In this document: positions 40,966 through 50,077 of the stretch, piece after piece
How positions within the stretch are numbered: position 1 is the first letter of the stretch
Layout of the letters: the number at the start of each line of letters is the position of its first letter
Assembly: GCF_000410515.1 (NCBI RefSeq)
Contig: NC_021500.1
Span: forward strand, 1,860,001 to 1,924,000
Length of the DNA: 64,000 bases
DNA from: Enterobacter sp. R4-368
GTDB lineage: Bacteria; Pseudomonadota; Gammaproteobacteria; Enterobacterales; Enterobacteriaceae
Direction of reading: 5' to 3'
The notes under the pieces: model-generated
Databases searched by the model: none
Seen by the model: the letters and a program-made list of their open reading frames with translations, nothing else
Told to the model about the DNA's origin: nothing
Translations under genes and position numbers: made by a program

Positions 40966-41673
40966 TCACTCTTTCACACCAAACACCCGATAAAACGCAG
41001 TTTTTCCCTCTTCGGTTACCGTGACTTCACGATAACCGGGGGTTCTGCGCAGCCAGCCCTGCTGTTCAAAAGCAATCAGTAGCGCCGCGCCTGCATCGCC
41101 GCCGAGGTGAAAACGCCGCTCGCTCCAGTCCAGACAGGCGCAACAGGGTTTGCGCCGGGTGCGCGGATCGAGGGTGACGCCAATCTTCTCAAGGCTGCGT
41201 TTGCCTGAATCCGTCACCGCGCTGCCATCGTCAGTGATCCAGCCTTCACGCTGCATAAACGCATACACGCCAACGGCAATCTCACCGGCAAGATGATCAT
41301 AACAAGTACGCGCCTGACGCAGCGCCAGCGGCGTGCGGGTGACAGGTGCCTGCACACCGCGCATGGATACACTCATCATCGTTTCCAGCAGCGCGGCGAC
41401 ATCGCTGCCTGCCAGCCGGTAGTAGCGGTGCCGTCCCTGCGACACGCAGACCAGCAGCCCGCTGACGAGCAGTTTTGCCAGATGCGCGCTGGCCGTTGAC
41501 GCGGCAATATCCACCACCGCGCTCAACTCGGTCGCGGTCCACGCCCGCCCGTCCATTAACGCACAGAGCATTTTCGCCCGGGAAGGCTCCGCCATCGCGC
41601 TGGCAAGACCGGAGAGCATCTCCTCCAGCAGATGCGGTTGTTCCTGCGTTTTGCGTAGTTCATTGCCGGTCAT
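40966..41673 (-). CDS. ArsR-family transcriptional regulator
   Basis: The 235-aa protein has an N-terminal ArsR/SmtB winged helix (about 15-95: [25 protein letters not shown]…[11 protein letters not shown]). An extra C-terminal domain carries [16 protein letters not shown], a motif typical of this longer subfamily. The start at 41673 overlaps the stop of the ACT gene (ATGA). The ligand is unknown; the CCAC cysteines are candidate sensors. It is the last gene of the ABM-ACT-ArsR operon, which it probably controls. Confidence 0.85.
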   Translation of the reverse strand: MTGNELRKTQEQPHLLEEMLSGLASAMAEPSRAKMLCALMDGRAWTATELSAVVDIAASTASAHLAKLLVSGLLVCVSQGRHRYYRLAGSDVAALLETMMSVSMRGVQAPVTRTPLALRQARTCYDHLAGEIAVGVYAFMQREGWITDDGSAVTDSGKRSLEKIGVTLDPRTRRKPCCACLDWSERRFHLGGDAGAALLIAFEQQGWLRRTPGYREVTVTEEGKTAFYRVFGVKE

Positions 41674-42062
41674 TGCGGTTGTACGTCCCATCGTTGTGTT
41701 ACCTCGCGCGCCAGCGGATCGTTATCGGTGAGCAGGATCAACCGGTTGTCATGATCGCTGTATTGCACAAGGATATTGATATTATATTGCGCGATCGTGC
41801 GGGCAATTTCGCCTAATTCGCCGGGACGCTCCTGCTTCAGTTTGCGGATAACCGGCAGGGTTACGGCATGTACCGTTAAACCCACAGCGGTTAACACTTC
41901 CCGGGCGCGCTCGCCGTCGGTCACCAGAAAGTGCGCATGGCATTGATCGCCTGCGGTAAACACACCGCCCCCTTCCAGCCCGACGCCATGTTTACCGAGC
42001 GTTTCACCAAGCCGTGCCAGTTCGCCCGGCGCATTATTCAGGGTAACGTGGACATCGTACAT
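41670..42062 (-). CDS. ACT domain-containing protein
   Basis: The 130-aa protein starts [20 protein letters not shown]. It looks like two tandem ACT modules, the second near residue 75 ([20 protein letters not shown]). ACT domains bind amino acids or other small ligands and regulate partner proteins. The ATG at 42062 begins just after the ABM gene stop, and the stop overlaps the ArsR start. No catalytic domain is attached, so it may be a free-standing sensor. Confidence 0.8.
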   Translation of the reverse strand: MYDVHVTLNNAPGELARLGETLGKHGVGLEGGGVFTAGDQCHAHFLVTDGERAREVLTAVGLTVHAVTLPVIRKLKQERPGELGEIARTIAQYNINILVQYSDHDNRLILLTDNDPLAREVTQRWDVQPQ

Positions 42063-42063
42063 A

Positions 42064-42378
42064 TTATGGCTTCTCCGGGGTTGATGCGTAATCGCGAAAA
42101 ACCGTGGCAACACGGATGCGGTAGGACGAAAAAATGGCTTCCCGCCCTTCGCGCTGAGCCGCCTGGTGTAGCACATTGCTCTGCCAGGCGTGCACTGATG
42201 CTTCATCGCGCCACCATGACAGTGACAATATCTTCCCCTCGTGGCTCAGGCTCTGAAAACGTTCGATCGCGATAAACCCGTCGATGCCTGCCAGTATCGG
42301 CTTGAGTTCAGCGGCTAATTGCAGGTAACGCGCCTGCTTACCTGCGGCGATATCAGCTTCAAAAAGTACGGCGATCAT
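42064..42378 (-). CDS. antibiotic biosynthesis monooxygenase-domain protein
   Basis: The 104-aa ferredoxin-like fold protein of the ABM/YgiN family has the core [22 protein letters not shown] and [17 protein letters not shown]. Members are small oxygenases or haem/quinol-handling proteins; the substrate is unknown. I take the ATG at 42378 because GGAG lies eight bases upstream. It heads a tight three-gene operon with ACT and ArsR genes, suggesting an inducible response to a reactive small molecule. Confidence 0.8.
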   Translation of the reverse strand: MIAVLFEADIAAGKQARYLQLAAELKPILAGIDGFIAIERFQSLSHEGKILSLSWWRDEASVHAWQSNVLHQAAQREGREAIFSSYRIRVATVFRDYASTPEKP

Positions 42379-42490
42379 AACGTGGCTCCTCATCAATAAT
42401 GAGCCGCCAGTGTTGCGCAGATGCCGGGTCCACGCTTCGTCCCCTGACGAAATATGGCTGTCGATTTCCTCTCCCTAATACAAACCGAGA

Positions 42491-42564
42491 AGTGATTTAG
42501 CTCGCAGATCTCCATGAAACCGGTTGCAGGCGCGGTTTACCAGGTTAGCATGAAACCGGTTTCA
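42491..42564 (+). promoter_or_regulatory. control region of the second beta-glucoside PTS: CRP-like site and two LacI-family operators
   Basis: A CRP-like AGTGA-N6-TCGCA (42491-42506) is followed by TGAAACCGGTTGCA (42515-42528) and the perfect palindrome TGAAACCGGTTTCA (42551-42564), spaced 36 bp start to start. The second is 45 bp before the PTS start codon. The same operator type occurs at ascF. Confidence 0.8.
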
Positions 42565-42609
42565 CCCAGTTACACCAACTCAGTTTCCGATAATAAAAGG
42601 GAAATAAAA

Positions 42610-44469
42610 ATGGCCGTTATCAGGGATTACAACAAGTTAGCAAGTGATATCCTCCGCGAGGTCGGCGGTGAAGAGAACATCAGTAATTTCTCCCGCTGCG
42701 CTACGCGTCTGCGCCTGGTATTGAATCAAACGCCTGACACGGCGAAAGCCAACATCCAGAGCCTGCCAGGCGTGATTGCGGTTGTGGAAAGCGGCGGGCA
42801 ATTTCAGGTGGTGATTGGCACCCACGTCGCCGATGTGTTTAATGCGTTGAGCGGTATGGTGAAAGAGAAAGACGGCAACGGAGCGCAGCCGAAAACCCGC
42901 TGGCTGGATGCGGTGATCGCCACCATGTCGGCGGTGTTCGCGCCGATTGTCTATATTCTTGCCGCCGCCGGGATTTTGCAGGGTTTACTGATTCTACTCG
43001 GGCTTGCCGATGCGCAGATCAAATCCTCCGGCACGTTTGCGGTGCTGAACTTTATGTCCTGGACACCCTTCGCATTCCTGCCGGTGTTCATCGCCATTAC
43101 CGCCGCGCGTCATTTTAAATGTAACCCTTTTATTGCCGTGCTCTGTTGCTGCGCGTTAATCAACCCGGAGTGGACAGCGATGGCCGGGAAAATCGCCAGC
43201 GGCAGTGAAGTGAAATTCCTCTTTTTCCCGCTGGCGGAAACGGTTTATACCTCGTCAGTGCTGCCGCCGTTGTTCCTCGTCTGGGCGCTGTCGTGGTTTG
43301 AACGCCGCGTTGAAAAATGGCTGCCTGAAGTGGTGAGCCCGTTGTTTACACCGCTGCTCTGCTTCGTAGTCATTGTGCCGCTGACGTTAATTGTGATTGG
43401 CCCGATCACCAGTTGGGCTGCGCTTGGCGTCGCGCACGGTTATAACACGCTGTTCCACGCCGCACCGGCACTGGCGGCGGCGATTATCGGCGGTGTCTGG
43501 CAGGTGATTGTGATTTTTGGCGTCCACTGGGGCATTACGCCGGTGATCATGGCCAACTTCGATACTCAGGGCTATGACTCTTTCCAGGCCTATCAAACCA
43601 TTGCGGTGATTGGTCAGATGGCGGCGGTATTCGGCGTGTTTATCAAAAGCCGCAACAAGCAGCTGAAGGCAACCTCGCTGTCGGCAGGCGTGACGGCGAT
43701 TTTTGGTATTACCGAACCGGCGATTTATGGCGTGACGCTGCGCTTTAAAAAACCGTTTATCTGCGGCTGTATTGGCGGCGCGATTGGCGCAGTCGTCGCC
43801 AGCCTGTTTGGCAGTCTCTACTATGCTTATGCCGCACTGCCGGGTCTGTTCACGCTGGTCAACGCAATCAGCCCGGATGCGCCAATGTCGTTTATTGGCG
43901 AACTGGTGGGCGCGGGCACCGCGATTGTGCTAACCATTGTGATGGTGCAGTTTGTCGGGTTTGACGATCCGGTCGAAGCTGTGGTTTCTGATGAGAAAAA
44001 CGCGGCGCTGACTGTCGGCTCCCTGCAAATGCTGAGCCCCATCAAAGGCGAAGTGATTGCGCTGGAAAGCGTCGCGGATGAAGCCTTTGCCGGAAAAGTG
44101 CTGGGCGATGGCGTCGCCATCATTCCGCACGAAGGTAAAGTTGTCGCCCCTTGTGATGCACAGGTCGCAACATTGATCGACTCTCATCACGCCATTGGCC
44201 TGATATGTGATAATGGCGCGGAATTACTGATTCATGTTGGGCTTAACACCGTCAATCTTCAGGGGCGATATTTTACGCCGCTGGTCAAAGAGGGTGACCG
44301 GGTTAGCGCCGGAACACCGCTGCTGACCTTTGATAAAGAATACATTGAGCGGGCAGGTTACGACCTGACCACGCCGGTGCTGGTGGTCAACAGCGAGGAG
44401 TTTACGCTCACTCGCCATCAGTCGCAGGGCGCTGTCAGCGCGGGAGTTCCGCTGATGTCGCTGGCCTGA
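42610..44469 (+). CDS. beta-glucoside PTS permease EIIBCA, BglF-like
   Basis: The 619-aa protein has all three PTS domains. IIB carries the phospho-Cys in NFSRCATRLRL near residue 26. A membrane IIC spans about 100-460. IIA near the C-terminus has the phospho-His in LIHVGLNTVNLQGRYF near residue 547. It imports and phosphorylates a beta-glucoside. The ATG at 42610 is preceded by AGGGAA; an upstream frame runs through the operators. No glucosidase gene follows, so AscB or another enzyme may hydrolyse the product. It has no anti-terminator gene, and its regulator is the LacI-type gene 39 bp downstream. Confidence 0.9.
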   Translation: MAVIRDYNKLASDILREVGGEENISNFSRCATRLRLVLNQTPDTAKANIQSLPGVIAVVESGGQFQVVIGTHVADVFNALSGMVKEKDGNGAQPKTRWLDAVIATMSAVFAPIVYILAAAGILQGLLILLGLADAQIKSSGTFAVLNFMSWTPFAFLPVFIAITAARHFKCNPFIAVLCCCALINPEWTAMAGKIASGSEVKFLFFPLAETVYTSSVLPPLFLVWALSWFERRVEKWLPEVVSPLFTPLLCFVVIVPLTLIVIGPITSWAALGVAHGYNTLFHAAPALAAAIIGGVWQVIVIFGVHWGITPVIMANFDTQGYDSFQAYQTIAVIGQMAAVFGVFIKSRNKQLKATSLSAGVTAIFGITEPAIYGVTLRFKKPFICGCIGGAIGAVVASLFGSLYYAYAALPGLFTLVNAISPDAPMSFIGELVGAGTAIVLTIVMVQFVGFDDPVEAVVSDEKNAALTVGSLQMLSPIKGEVIALESVADEAFAGKVLGDGVAIIPHEGKVVAPCDAQVATLIDSHHAIGLICDNGAELLIHVGLNTVNLQGRYFTPLVKEGDRVSAGTPLLTFDKEYIERAGYDLTTPVLVVNSEEFTLTRHQSQGAVSAGVPLMSLA

Positions 44470-44508
44470 AACTGGCCGCCGCAATAATAACAACAGTGAG
44501 GTTTAACG

Positions 44509-45513
44509 ATGGTAACGATACTGGATGTCGCCAGGCTGGCCGGCGTCTCCAAAGCGACAGTATCGCGCGCGCTAAACGGCAAAGTTTTTGTCCGTGAGGA
44601 AGTGAAAGCCCGCATTATGCAGGCGATTGCCGAAACGGGTTATCGCCCCAATCAGCTGGCGCGCAATCTTGCCAACAATAAAACCAACTCTGTCGGGCTG
44701 GTCATCACCAACGGGCTGTATAACGGCCCGTTTTTCTCCAGCATGATTTACCACGCGGCGACCAACAGCGAGCAGCACGGCCGCCAACTGGTGCTGGCGG
44801 ACGGAAAACACAGCGCGCAGGAAGAGCGCGACGCCATCGACCTGCTGCTGTCGCTGCGCTGTGAAGCGATCATGATCTACCCCAAATACCTGTCGGTCGC
44901 CGAACTCGATGAGATCATCGAACGCAACCCGACGCCAATCGTGGTGATCAACCGGGAACTTACCCGCCACCGCAACCAGTGCGTGTTTGTCGATCACCAG
45001 CAAGGCTGTGAAACAATGATGGAATACCTGTTAGCACAGGGGCATACGCGCATTGCGTTTGTTGCCGGTTCTGACGCCTCCCCTACCGGCGAGAGTCGTT
45101 TAGCCGGTTATCGTCATGCACTACGCAACGCCGGGATCGAACCCGACCCGCAACTGCTGGTGCGCGGTAGCTGGAGTACCGACAGCGGTTACGAGGCGGG
45201 GCGTGAACTGCTGGCGCGCAATGTACCGTTTACCTGCGTGCTGGCCGGGAACGACGATATGGCGATTGGCGTGGCGAAAGCCTGTTATGAAGCGGGTTTG
45301 CGGCTGCCACAGGATGTGTCGCTGGCCGGGTTTGATGATTCGGTTATCGGCAAATATTACAACCCGTCACTGACTACCATCCATGTTCCGATGGAGGAGA
45401 TGATCCGTAACGCCATCGAAATGGTTCTGATGCCAGAGGCGACTGCCATTAGCGCTCATCGGGGCGAGCTGGTGTGCCGTGAGTCGGTGATTGCGCCTAA
45501 AACTGCCCGGTAA
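44509..45513 (+). CDS. LacI-family regulator, AscG-like
   Basis: The 334-aa protein is a close paralogue of AscG (shared DGKHSA(E/Q)EER, RCxAIxIYP(R/K)(F/Y)LSV and VSLAGFDD/VSVVGFDD segments). The N-terminal helix-turn-helix is ILDVARLAGVSKATVSRAL. It probably represses the PTS gene upstream through the two TGAAACCGGTT operators. The recognition helix (SKATVSR) is identical to AscG, so each protein may bind the other's operator. The stop codon lies in the loop of a terminator hairpin. Confidence 0.9.
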   Translation: MVTILDVARLAGVSKATVSRALNGKVFVREEVKARIMQAIAETGYRPNQLARNLANNKTNSVGLVITNGLYNGPFFSSMIYHAATNSEQHGRQLVLADGKHSAQEERDAIDLLLSLRCEAIMIYPKYLSVAELDEIIERNPTPIVVINRELTRHRNQCVFVDHQQGCETMMEYLLAQGHTRIAFVAGSDASPTGESRLAGYRHALRNAGIEPDPQLLVRGSWSTDSGYEAGRELLARNVPFTCVLAGNDDMAIGVAKACYEAGLRLPQDVSLAGFDDSVIGKYYNPSLTTIHVPMEEMIRNAIEMVLMPEATAISAHRGELVCRESVIAPKTAR

Positions 45514-45525
45514 ACCGGGCAGTTT
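45500..45525. terminator. bidirectional terminator
   Basis: A perfect 11-bp stem AAACTGCCCGG/CCGGGCAGTTT with a TAAA loop. It serves the LacI-type gene (whose TAA stop is in the loop) and the convergent reductase gene, with A- and T-runs on both sides. Confidence 0.85.
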
Positions 45526-45529
45526 CTGA

Positions 45530-46393
45530 TTACGCCTGCGCGATAGCGTCGAGTTTCGCCAGCGCATCCGGCGGCAAAGTGAGTTGCGCGCTGGCGAGGT
45601 TTTCCTGCAAATGCTGCGGTGACGACGTACCAGGGATCAGCAGGATATTCGGCGAGCGCTGCAACAACCAGGCCAGCGCTACCTGCATCGGCGTGGCACC
45701 AAGCGTAGTCGCGACTTCATTCAACTCGCCTGACTGCAACGGCGTAAAGCCGCCGAGCGGGAAGAACGGCACATAGGCGATCCCCTGCGCATTCAACGAA
45801 TCAATCAGCGCGTCGTCATGGCGGTTCGCCACGTTATAGAGGTTCTGCACGCAGACAATCGGCGTCATTTTCTGCGCATCCGCCACCTGTTTCGCCGTCA
45901 CGTTGCTCAGACCAATATGGCGAATCAGCCCGCGCTCTTTCAGCTTAATCAAAGCCTCCAGCGGCGCTTCAAGCGGCCCCTCTTCCGGCCCATGCACGCC
46001 GAACATGGCGCGCAGGTTCACCACTTCCATCACTTCAAGGCCGAGATTTCGCAGATTATCTTCAACGGCTTGCGTTAACTCTTCAGCGCTGAATGCGGGC
46101 AACCAGTTGGCTTTATCATCACGGCGCGCGCCGACTTTGGTGACAATGCACAGATCATCCGGGTACGGATGCAGTGCCTGCTTAATCAATTTATTGGTGA
46201 CATGCGGGCCGTAAAAATCGCTGGTGTCGATATGGTTCACGCCTGCGGCAATCACATCGCGTAGCACCTGCAACGCTTTCGCTTCATCAGCGGGCGGCCC
46301 AAACACGCCGGGCCCCGCCAGTTGCATGGCACCGTAACCCAGGCGACCAACCTGGCGATCGCCCAGACGAAAGGTAAGTGAAGGTTGAGACAT
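45530..46393 (-). CDS. aldo/keto reductase, YdbC/PdxI-like
   Basis: The 287-aa TIM-barrel protein closely resembles E. coli YdbC (286 aa), an NADPH-dependent pyridoxal reductase. Signature segments are GYGAMQLAGPGVFGPP, the catalytic Asp-Tyr in HIDTSDFYGPHVTNK near residue 55, the Lys in VTKVGARR near 85, and the cofactor site LIPGTSSPQHLQEN. The ATG at 46393 has AGGAGGT upstream; the longer open frame overlaps the divergent LysR gene. Its place beside a LysR regulator is not the E. coli ydbC locus. Confidence 0.88.
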   Translation of the reverse strand: MSQPSLTFRLGDRQVGRLGYGAMQLAGPGVFGPPADEAKALQVLRDVIAAGVNHIDTSDFYGPHVTNKLIKQALHPYPDDLCIVTKVGARRDDKANWLPAFSAEELTQAVEDNLRNLGLEVMEVVNLRAMFGVHGPEEGPLEAPLEALIKLKERGLIRHIGLSNVTAKQVADAQKMTPIVCVQNLYNVANRHDDALIDSLNAQGIAYVPFFPLGGFTPLQSGELNEVATTLGATPMQVALAWLLQRSPNILLIPGTSSPQHLQENLASAQLTLPPDALAKLDAIAQA

Positions 46394-46490
46394 GGAGTAC
46401 CTCCTGTGCATTAAGTAAACAGATTGTAGGAGTATCGTTGCTGTGCAACAATCCGCTGAAATTAATACACACTGTACGGTTAACCGAACA

Positions 46491-47411
46491 ATGAAGCTGG
46501 ATTTCGCCCTGCTAAACGCCATTGTGGCGGTCGCTAACGCCGGAGGCTTTCGCGAAGCCGCACGCGTGACCGGCACCAACCCTTCCCGCCTGAGTGATGC
46601 GGTGCGCCGCGCTGAACAGCAGCTCGGCGTGCGCCTGTTTAACCGCACCACCCGCACCGTGGCGCTAACCGATGCGGGTAAAGCGCTGATGGAGCGACTG
46701 CAACCGGCGATGAGCGAAGTGGACGCGGCGCTCGATGCCATTAACCGTTACCGATCAACACCCAGCGGTACGCTGCGCCTGAACGTGCCGGTCAGCGCTG
46801 CCCGGCTGGTGTTGCCCGCCATCGTACCCGCCTTTCTGGCGCACTATCCGGACATTCAGCTGGAAATCGTGGCTGAAAGTAACGTGCAGGATGTCTTTCG
46901 CGATAGCTGTGACGCGGGCATCCGCTATGACGAATGTCTGGAGCAGGATATGGTCGCACTGCCTATCGGCCCGCGTCGCCAGCGTTTTGTCGCCGCCGCC
47001 TCGCCCCATTACCTGCAACAACATGGCATACCGCAACATCCACGCGATCTGATTGCGCATAACTGCATTCGCGGCCGCTATGCCAGCGGCGTGATGCCGG
47101 AGTGGGAGTTCGAGCGCGATGGCGAAACATTGCGCGTACAGGTCAATGGCACCTTAGTGGTTAGCGTCGGCGCGGCAATGGATCTGGCCGTGCAAGCCGC
47201 GATTGCCGGAAGCGGCATTATTTATCTGTTTGAAGAGTGGTTGCACTCACCGATTGAACGCGGCGAACTGACGCCGGTGCTGGAACCCTGGTGGTTGTCG
47301 TTTAACGGCCCGTACCTCTATTACAACTCCCGGCGGCTAATTCCTGCGCCTTTACAGGCGTTTATCGATTTTGTGCGCGCACAGGCAAGTTACGGATATA
47401 TAACGCGATGA
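46491..47411 (+). CDS. LysR-family regulator
   Basis: The 306-aa protein has an N-terminal winged helix (about 8-65: LLNAIVAVANAGGFREAARV…LSDAVRRAEQQLGVRLFNRTT) and a C-terminal substrate-binding domain. I place the start at MKLDFALL (46491) by family alignment. It is divergent from the aldo/keto reductase gene with a 97-bp gap, so it probably controls that gene. The effector is unknown. Confidence 0.9.
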   Translation: MKLDFALLNAIVAVANAGGFREAARVTGTNPSRLSDAVRRAEQQLGVRLFNRTTRTVALTDAGKALMERLQPAMSEVDAALDAINRYRSTPSGTLRLNVPVSAARLVLPAIVPAFLAHYPDIQLEIVAESNVQDVFRDSCDAGIRYDECLEQDMVALPIGPRRQRFVAAASPHYLQQHGIPQHPRDLIAHNCIRGRYASGVMPEWEFERDGETLRVQVNGTLVVSVGAAMDLAVQAAIAGSGIIYLFEEWLHSPIERGELTPVLEPWWLSFNGPYLYYNSRRLIPAPLQAFIDFVRAQASYGYITR

Positions 47412-47461
47412 TCAGAAGAACTGTCTACACTTTAGGAAACAGAACAGAGCGAGGATGAGCT

Positions 47462-48418
47462 ATGATCTTTCCGGCCATGCCAGTCAATGAAATCGAGCGG
47501 CTGAAGTCCCTATATATGATGGATTTGCTTGATAAAAAGGATGATGAGCGCTTTGACCGGTTAACCCGTACGGCGAAGACCACCTTTGACGTACCGATCG
47601 CGGTCATCAGCCTGCTCGATCGCGATCGTCAGTGGTTACTGTCGCGCAGCGGTGTCGATACTCACGAAACGCCGCGCAATCTCTCCTTTTGCGCACACGC
47701 CATCCTCGAAGAGGGGACTTTCATTGTGAAAGATACCCTCGCCGATCCGCGTTTTGCCGATAACCCGTTTGTCATTGGTGAGCCCTGGGTGCGCTTTTAC
47801 GCTGGCTGCCCGGTGCGCCTGCCGGACGGGGCTATTGCCGGGACGATTTGTATTATCGACACTTACCCGCGCCCGTTCTCCAGTGCGGAAATCAACACTC
47901 TGCTCGACTTCGCCGCCATCGTGGAAGATGAATTTTTGATCCTCAGTATGGCGATGACCGACAGCCTGACCGGGATGCCAAACAGCCGTGGTTTTTACCG
48001 CACCGGCGAGAAGCGCTTTGCCTGGCTAAAAGAGCATAAAAAACCCTTCAGCCTGCTCTATTTCAGCATTGATAATCTGAAAGCCATCAATGAGTTGCTG
48101 GGCAGCAAAGAGGGCGATGAGGTGGTAAAAATCTTCGCCAGCAACCTGACAAAATGTATTAAAGAGCAGGATATCGCCGCGCGTCTGGGCGGCGGGGAGT
48201 TTGCGGTGCTGCTGGGAAATCTCGCCGTGAATGATGTGGATGCGTTTTTATTCGATCTGCAATCGCGGATGGACGCCATCGATCATCTGTCCGGTAAGAA
48301 TTACCACATCAACTATTCGCACGGCATTATCGAAAACGGCGGCAGTCGATACGCCACGCTGCGCGATATGCTGGAAGACTGCGACAAAGTGATGTACGCG
48401 GAAAAGCGTCGTCGTTAG
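47462..48418 (+). CDS. GAF-GGDEF protein with degenerate active site
   Basis: The 318-aa cytoplasmic protein has an N-terminal GAF domain (about 20-155, with HETPRNLSFCAHAI) and a C-terminal GGDEF-type domain starting TDSLTGMPNSRGFY near 166. The signature is RLGGGEF (residues 241-247), where the metal-binding Asp/Glu of GG(D/E)EF is Gly245. The first metal-binding Asp of the DxD motif is Ser202 (YFSID). Loss of both ligands suggests it does not make c-di-GMP and acts as a sensor or binder. It resembles E. coli DgcP (YeaP) in layout. It stands alone before hycI. Confidence 0.85.
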   Translation: MIFPAMPVNEIERLKSLYMMDLLDKKDDERFDRLTRTAKTTFDVPIAVISLLDRDRQWLLSRSGVDTHETPRNLSFCAHAILEEGTFIVKDTLADPRFADNPFVIGEPWVRFYAGCPVRLPDGAIAGTICIIDTYPRPFSSAEINTLLDFAAIVEDEFLILSMAMTDSLTGMPNSRGFYRTGEKRFAWLKEHKKPFSLLYFSIDNLKAINELLGSKEGDEVVKIFASNLTKCIKEQDIAARLGGGEFAVLLGNLAVNDVDAFLFDLQSRMDAIDHLSGKNYHINYSHGIIENGGSRYATLRDMLEDCDKVMYAEKRRR

Positions 48419-48454
48419 TCGTTAAATAACTGCGCCGGACAACCGGCGCACCGT

Positions 48455-48910
48455 TTACAAATTGTCGAACCCGCCGTTACCTTCCCAGCCCGCCAGCCGC
48501 TGGTAGATACATTCCACCGCCGCTTTTACCGGCGGCGTCATCGGGTAGTAAAACCCGACAATATCCGGCTGAATGCCAAGAAAAATCACCTCGCCGATAT
48601 CCTCTTTCAACTGATCAATCAGATAGTTGAGCGGCATATTGTGGGTGGTCATCAGGAACATTTCGGCAATGTTATCCGGGTCCACCACGCGGATATCGCC
48701 GGGGTTGAGCCCCATATCGGTCGCATCGACAATCAGCAGCCGCGAGGGTTTCAGTTCGCGAATCGCCACCACATCGTTTTCCGGCGCGCTGCCACCATCA
48801 ATCACCTGCCAGTTACCTTGCGGGTTTTCGGCGCACATTTGCGCCAGCAACGGGCCTGCGCCATCGTCGCCCATCATACTGTTGCCGACACACAGCAATA
48901 CGTCAGTCAC
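48455..48910 (-). CDS. hycI: hydrogenase 3 maturation protease
   Basis: The 151-aa nickel-dependent endopeptidase removes the C-terminal tail of HycE after nickel insertion. It starts MTDVLLCVGNSMMGDDGAGP, whose Asp (residue 16) and His in TTHNMP are metal ligands. The C-terminus is about five residues shorter than in E. coli HycI (156 aa). It overlaps hycH by eight bases and ends the hyc operon. Confidence 0.96.
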   Translation of the reverse strand: MTDVLLCVGNSMMGDDGAGPLLAQMCAENPQGNWQVIDGGSAPENDVVAIRELKPSRLLIVDATDMGLNPGDIRVVDPDNIAEMFLMTTHNMPLNYLIDQLKEDIGEVIFLGIQPDIVGFYYPMTPPVKAAVECIYQRLAGWEGNGGFDNL

Positions 48911-49313
48911 GTAATCTCCTCACCATTAAATAGATGGCGCTTTCCTGATGGATATCATGCAGCATCGACAGCAGCGCTTTACTCCAGGCGAGCTGCTGCG
49001 CATTTTGCCGGGTCTGTGCCCGATCAAAGGCGTTTGCCAGCAGCATCACGTGCGTGCTGTCGATAACAATTTCGCCGTAGCGCGGCACGCCTTCCATTTT
49101 GCGCCGCGCTTCGCTGCCTGCCTCCAGCGTGGCGATCCACGCAAGGTAATCCTCCCACGGGCAGGAGAGCGCCGTTTCCAGGCAGTCGATCACCCCCAAA
49201 TGGTGGCCGATAGCCAGGCTGTAATAAACCACTTGCTGCGCCTGTGCGGGTGTAGCGTCGTTCTCGTCGATAAATTTACGCCGCAACTGGCTAAAGACCA
49301 CCGATTCGCCCAT
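48903..49313 (-). CDS. hycH: formate hydrogenlyase assembly protein HycH
   Basis: The 136-aa soluble protein equals E. coli HycH in length. It is needed to convert the HycE precursor into active hydrogenase 3 but is not part of the final complex. It starts [20 protein letters not shown] and ends in a hydrophobic helical stretch (LLSMLHDIHQESAIYLMVRRL). Start and hycG stop share one base. Confidence 0.95.
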   Translation of the reverse strand: MGESVVFSQLRRKFIDENDATPAQAQQVVYYSLAIGHHLGVIDCLETALSCPWEDYLAWIATLEAGSEARRKMEGVPRYGEIVIDSTHVMLLANAFDRAQTRQNAQQLAWSKALLSMLHDIHQESAIYLMVRRLRD

Positions 49314-50077
49314 CAGATTTTCGCCTCCTGCACCACCTGGTTCAGATGGCTGACTATCTCGGTCAGGCGCGGATCGTTTTCCTGCGCCAGCCAGTTCACC
49401 ACTTCATGTTCGCCGACGCTTCGCAAACGCATAAAGTCATCGGCAATCTGGCGGCCGTAGCGGTAACCCGCCAGCCGACGCGCGGTGCGATCCACTTTCA
49501 CGCGCAGGGGCTGCACCATCGCCGGGTGCAAAATCTCGGCCGGCTGGTCGTCCTGCTCACCAGGCAGACGAGCATGGATTTTCTGCTCCAGCAAGCCCAG
49601 CGCCATGGCGAAACCATACAATGTGGCCGCGGGCGTTGGCGGGCAGCCGGGTATATAGACATCCACCGGAACAATCTTGTCGGTGCCGCCCCACACGCAG
49701 TACAGGTCGTGGAAGATACCACCGCTGTTACCGCACGCGCCGTAGGAGATACAGATTTTGGGATCCGGCGCAGATTGCCAGGCCCGCAGCGCAGGTGAGC
49801 GCATGGCGCGGGTTACCGCGCCGGTGAACAGCAGAATGTCGGCATGGCGCGGTGACGGAACCACTTTGATACCGAAGCGTTCTGCGTCAAACAGCGGTGA
49901 AAGTGTGGCAAAAATCTCGATTTCGCAGCCGTTGCAACCGCCGCAATCCACGCGGTAGACATAGGCGGATCGTTTGATCTTATTCAGCAGCGAGGCTTTC
50001 ATGCTGGCGATGGACTCCTCCACCGTCATCGGTACCGGAATACCGTCCGCATCGCGCGGACCTAACAGCTGGCTCAT
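49313..50077 (-). CDS. hycG: hydrogenase 3 small subunit HycG
   Basis: The 254-aa NuoB-like subunit holds the proximal [4Fe-4S] cluster next to the NiFe subunit HycE. Cluster ligands include the [10 protein letters not shown] pair near residue 45, the Cys in [10 protein letters not shown] and the Cys in PGCPPTP. It has a longer C-terminal tail than NuoB, as in E. coli HycG (255 aa). It begins at the last base of hycF. Confidence 0.97.
   Translation of the reverse strand: MSQLLGPRDADGIPVPMTVEESIASMKASLLNKIKRSAYVYRVDCGGCNGCEIEIFATLSPLFDAERFGIKVVPSPRHADILLFTGAVTRAMRSPALRAWQSAPDPKICISYGACGNSGGIFHDLYCVWGGTDKIVPVDVYIPGCPPTPAATLYGFAMALGLLEQKIHARLPGEQDDQPAEILHPAMVQPLRVKVDRTARRLAGYRYGRQIADDFMRLRSVGEHEVVNWLAQENDPRLTEIVSHLNQVVQEAKI

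Noticed and set aside
42514..42609. Longer N-terminus of the second PTS starting at 42514
   Set aside because: The extra 32 codons run through two operator palindromes and do not resemble a IIB domain; the ATG at 42610 has a ribosome-binding site.
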